A stretch of 64,000 nt of DNA from Oscarella lobularis (lineage: Eukaryota; Porifera; Homoscleromorpha; Homosclerophorida; Oscarellidae), in the NCBI RefSeq assembly GCF_947507565.1, contig NC_089178.1, forward strand, positions 1,922,001 through 1,986,000, in the 5' to 3' direction. The notes below the pieces were generated by a model that had not been told where the DNA came from, made no database searches, and saw only the letters and a list, made by a program, of their open reading frames with translations. The position numbers and the translations under genes are program-made. This document shows positions 60,822 through 64,000 of this stretch, in pieces (positions within the stretch are counted from its first letter, which is position 1; the number at the start of each line of letters is the position of its first letter).

Positions 60822-61590
60822 CTGAGGCCCCTTTCAGTAACACACGCGTCGTTTGGCTGCTATCAGCTCAAAAAACGCGTCTTCTCGCTTATACAACTTT
60901 AAAAAAATTGAAAAAACATCGACACTTGACACAAACCCCGCGGAAGACGGTGCTATGGAGGTTTATCCGGTGGGAGAGAGATGCGAGAACTAGGAAGGCG
61001 TGCCAAGTTACACCCTTGTCAAGTTCGTATATTAACAGTAAACATAAATCTATGGGTGGGTTAGCAAATACAGGTAAGGGCAGACTATTACGTCAAGTGA
61101 GGAATGAGGCGACCACCGGGCCATATTGGGGAGTGTTGCCAATCTCCCTTCTATCCTAGCCACGAGCTCTGCTCTGCTCCATCTGATTAGTACTTGTAAA
61201 CGCTGGGTATTTATACTGATACGCGACTGGGACCGAACGACTGCAGCTATTCACGAACAAAAGGCGCGTCGTTTGAACCCAAACCTATAACCAATCGGCC
61301 GCAAATGTATTTCTGCCAGTAAAAACGAAGAAAATTTTGTTGAAAATCAATTCAAACGCGAAAAAACGACAAAGAATGTGTGTTACGTACGCCAGACACG
61401 CCTTGTCACGCGACATTGAGCAACGCATGACGTCAATTGTCGCGTTGCTACGAAATGCCCTAATACGAGAAGTAGAAGCAAAAAATCGATCGCGAAGTGC
61501 TTTCTGGGTCTATTCTAAAGACATTCAGTTGCTATTTGGACGCGAAAAGCGAACGCGTACGCAGTAATGGCAGTCCGCTTGGTCAGCACG
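60822..61590 (+). mobile_element. Dispersed repeat family, copy C (diverged)
   Basis: Begins CTGAGGCCCCTTTCAG, then an inner palindrome (CACGCGTCGTTTGG with AAAAAACGCGTC), GAAGACGGTGCTATGGAGG, CCTTCTATCCTAGC, and GCTGGGTATTTATACTG near 61203. It is clearly related to copies A and B but has its own indels. Located upstream of the PNPLA6-like start (60663), between two genes. Confidence 0.65.
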
Positions 61591-61664
61591 TCGGTCAAGC
61601 GTGCGCTACACTCGGATACGCCATAACGACCAGCAAAACGACAGTGTGCCCGCTCTCAAATGAT

Positions 61665-62110
61665 CTAAACGGAGCCTAACGTCTCTACGAGAGCGCATAG
61701 ATCTTTGATCAGCACTGTAGTACTAACGAGATAGCCTTCTGCTTCGCCTTCAATTTCTGTTCCATTTCTGTCAACGAGCACAGGTTGATTCCAAAAGAAG
61801 GGCAACGTCTACAAAGTATAAAATTTATTCTTGGGGAGCTAAATTACAAGTGATCCAGCCTTCATGAGTTGCACCAGGCAATGGAGCAATGTGCTCACTC
61901 TACTCAAAGAGATCATAGGATTCGCGTTGTCATGCTTCCGGAGTGCTTGAGACTAATCATGTCTGAAAGCGGATATAGTAATACACTGTGTCTACCTACC
62001 TAAAGGATGACGTCAAATATTCTGCTATCTCTTACTTTATTTCTTCTCCCGTACCACAACTGTGTTCGGGTGCTCAAACATATCTCTGGCTCTACAGACA
62101 AACATAGGGA
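61665..62110 (-). other. Possible unassigned exons between genes
   Basis: Minus-strand reading gives a segment NPMISLSRVSTLLHCLVQLM, a good donor (near 61850), an acceptor TTTGTAG (near 61811), then LPFFWNQPVLVDRNGTEIEG, ending ALVETLGSV at a stop near 61665. The two segments join in frame. Further upstream an open stretch reads TQLWYGRRNKVRDSRIFDV. These could be the 3' exons of an unrecognised gene or remnants of one damaged near repeat copy C. No family was recognised. Confidence 0.3.
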
Positions 62111-62177
62111 ACCAAAGAAAAACCAATTGCTAAACGATTGCTAAATAAAGAACAAAAACGGAGAAGTAGACAGTCAC

Positions 62178-64000
62178 TCAAAGTGCCCATTTCTGGATCA
62201 CGCCAAACAGAAGCAGCCAAGAGAACACTTTCAAAGAACTTTCGCCATTCACCAGTCCGTCGCAAGAGGTTTCAACCGGCGTTTCAGTGGGCTGTGAATC
62301 TATGCCCTGCGGCATCTTGAACACTGAGGTCCACGGCTAAGAATCAATTATGACTTCTGTACATAGACTTTCTAATTTCAGTGCTTACAACAAGTAAACC
62401 CGATGTTGACGTACAAAATACGGTTTTGTCAGAATTTGATAAATATTTATAGTAGGCAGTTTGAGCTTCGGCGTGCGCCGACACGTTAAGAGTATCTAAA
62501 CCAACATAAAGGTCTGGTATACTCAGTCCTTTGAACCGAGCCCAACCGTTGCTAAATAAACACAAATAAAATAATTGACATTAGAAGGTCGTATAAGCTT
62601 CTTACTCGCCAGCTTGGCGAACGAAATCCAGGAAGACAGAAGTAGTGGGCATGCTCACACAATTTTGAAGGACGGGGGCAGGGTAGACGGTTAAATAAGC
62701 AAAACACATCTCCTCTTGAGTTCCTAGACCAGCCTGCAAGAAAATTTAGCAAAGAGCTATGCTGCTATGCACGCACAACAACTTACAAAGGTGTTGGCCG
62801 AGCGATCAACGGTACTGTACGTACACTCTGTCACTAGTAAGTCTCCCTACAAGAGAATATATATACACTTGAGATGCTAGGTACGCCTAACGTCTGACAG
62901 GATATATTTTCGTTTCCCTGACTGGACGCACTGTATCCTGGATACACAAAGCCCCCCTATGTAGCAGAATATCTACATGATCAATCTACGTTACTTGATA
63001 ATTGAAATCATAGTTGTCGTTTCTAGCAATATCCGGCAGTTCTGTACCATCGCGAAAGTGACGAAGTCGCAGAGCTCGTCCTAAATGTCATACATACTCA
63101 GTTTAGAAAGCTACTATTTATAAAATAAATAATTACAATATCTACCTGCAGTATGCGCATGTAAAAGAGTGTACAGTACAGTGACACCATCATCTGGCAA
63201 TCCCTATTATCAAAGATGAGCCTCGTTAGTCAAGACAAGATGTTTGGTTACCGCTTTGGTGCAATCTGATGGGCATAGCGAAGACACTTTGATGGCTTTT
63301 TGCTCGGCTGGCAGAAACATATTTACGCCTATTTGATGACCAAACGAAATTGACGACGCCTTGTACTTCCGCTCAGACCGTGTGTAGTAAAACCGTATGC
63401 CTGAATTGTCAGAATGCCCTTTAGGATCATACGGTGATACAGTAATGACTAAATTCCAGGCCGAAATCCAAACCTGAATATTTATTTGGATTGTCATAGT
63501 GAGTCTCTATCAGAATGGTGTACAATCCGCTATCACCGCCAAACGGAAGCCCAACATCAGACGGAAATCTTTCTCCCTGCACAGCCAAAGGAAGTTGTGT
63601 ATACGAGGATGCTATCTATAATTCCACTCACCCGTCCACCTACTGCCCAAGCAGCTACTGGAGAAGCTCCTCGGCATTTTGATACCTCATCCGGCATGTT
63701 TGCACCGCACGGGGCGTCGTGATCGAGTTGAAAGCCAGTGATGTTGTTGCACCGATAAATAACGACGTGATGAACAAATCCTTCGTTGCCTGCCTGAATC
63801 ACAGGATCATACTACATCGTATATAATATTAATCACACTGAATAAAAAAATAAAGATTTCAAGAAGGACAGCACCCCGATTATATTCGCTTCTGAGCTGA
63901 ACTTGGGCAAAGTGAATGTTTTGCACCAATAGGTTGTCTCAACAGGAGGCACATATATCTAAAAGAGACATATTCTCTCTATCTTTGGAATATGACCTCC
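62178..64000 (-). CDS. DBH/MOXD1-like copper monooxygenase (partial)
   Basis: 3' part of a copper type II ascorbate-dependent monooxygenase; the 5' end (expected signal peptide and DOMON domain) lies beyond 64000. Exons read HHVVIYRCNNITGFQLDHD (a His-His copper-site motif), CGANMPDEVSKCRGASPVAA and WAVGGR/GERFPSDVGLPFGGD, then LYTILIETHYDNPNK (a His-x-Tyr copper-site segment). Next come GIRFYYTRSERKYKASSISF and FGHQIGVNMFLPAEQKAI, then GRALRLRHFRDGTELPDI, ECTYSTVDRSANTFAGLGT and EEMCFAYLTVYPAP, all in family order. The last exon ends CDGLVNGESSLKVFSWLLLF plus a short tail, a hydrophobic C-terminus like the one that ends MOXD1. Closer to MOXD1 than to true dopamine beta-hydroxylase on memory of the families; substrate unknown. 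Confidence 0.85.

Overview
The window is animal nuclear DNA. Genes are split by many small GT-AG introns (often about 50-100 bp), they are packed 40-200 bp apart on both strands, and the set is metazoan: neuronal calcium sensor, collagen galactosyltransferase, ABCA lipid transporter, neuropathy target esterase, DBH-like monooxygenase and a ciliary inner-microtubule protein. The compactness with animal-type genes suggests a small-genome invertebrate, perhaps a homoscleromorph sponge, but that placement is inference. A run of exactly 200 N (39041-39240) marks an assembly join.

Layout. 1-5 kb: GNL1 GTPase (-), Mediator subunit MED18 (-) and, head to head with it, a CIMIP2B/FAM166-type ciliary protein (+). 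5-8 kb: a tandem duplication of an NCS-1-like calcium sensor (+), with a stranded piece of the 3' end of NADSYN1 between the copies. 7.7-19 kb: a minus-strand run of NADSYN1, COLGALT and MUS81, then a small unrecognised plus-strand ORF. 19.7-29.3 kb: a full-length ABCA1/ABCA4-type transporter (-). 30.7-35.3 kb: an N4BP2-like kinase/CUE/SMR protein (-) with a polyglutamine tract. 35.4-39.0 kb: an intronless 1189-residue DUF4062-NACHT-TPR protein (+). 39.4-60.7 kb: a PNPLA6/7-type neuropathy target esterase (-). 62.2-64 kb: the 3' part of a DBH/MOXD1-like copper monooxygenase (-), cut by the window edge.

The most striking structure is in the esterase gene. One intron is 15.4 kb (44078-59444), while most others in the window are tens of bases to a few hundred. 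It holds a 14.86-kb element bounded by perfect 12-bp terminal inverted repeats (44439-44450 and 59284-59295). Nearly all of the element is an AT-rich satellite of about 41-bp monomers arranged in about 1.4-kb higher-order repeats. The element sits inside an older ~50-bp minisatellite, which is itself flanked by a perfect 27-bp direct repeat. This looks like a satellite array that grew inside a hAT-like non-autonomous transposon and is now carried in an intron.

Other repeats: a dispersed family with three long copies (about 9.7, 29.6 and 60.8 kb) and two short relatives (25.2 and 33.8 kb), all in introns or intergenic DNA, and an AATTGTC/GACAATT palindromic repeat found both in a MUS81 intron and at one end of the satellite element. 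Coding spans below run from start codon to stop codon and include introns. Exon joins were made by eye from reading frame, GT/AG sites and recalled family sequence.
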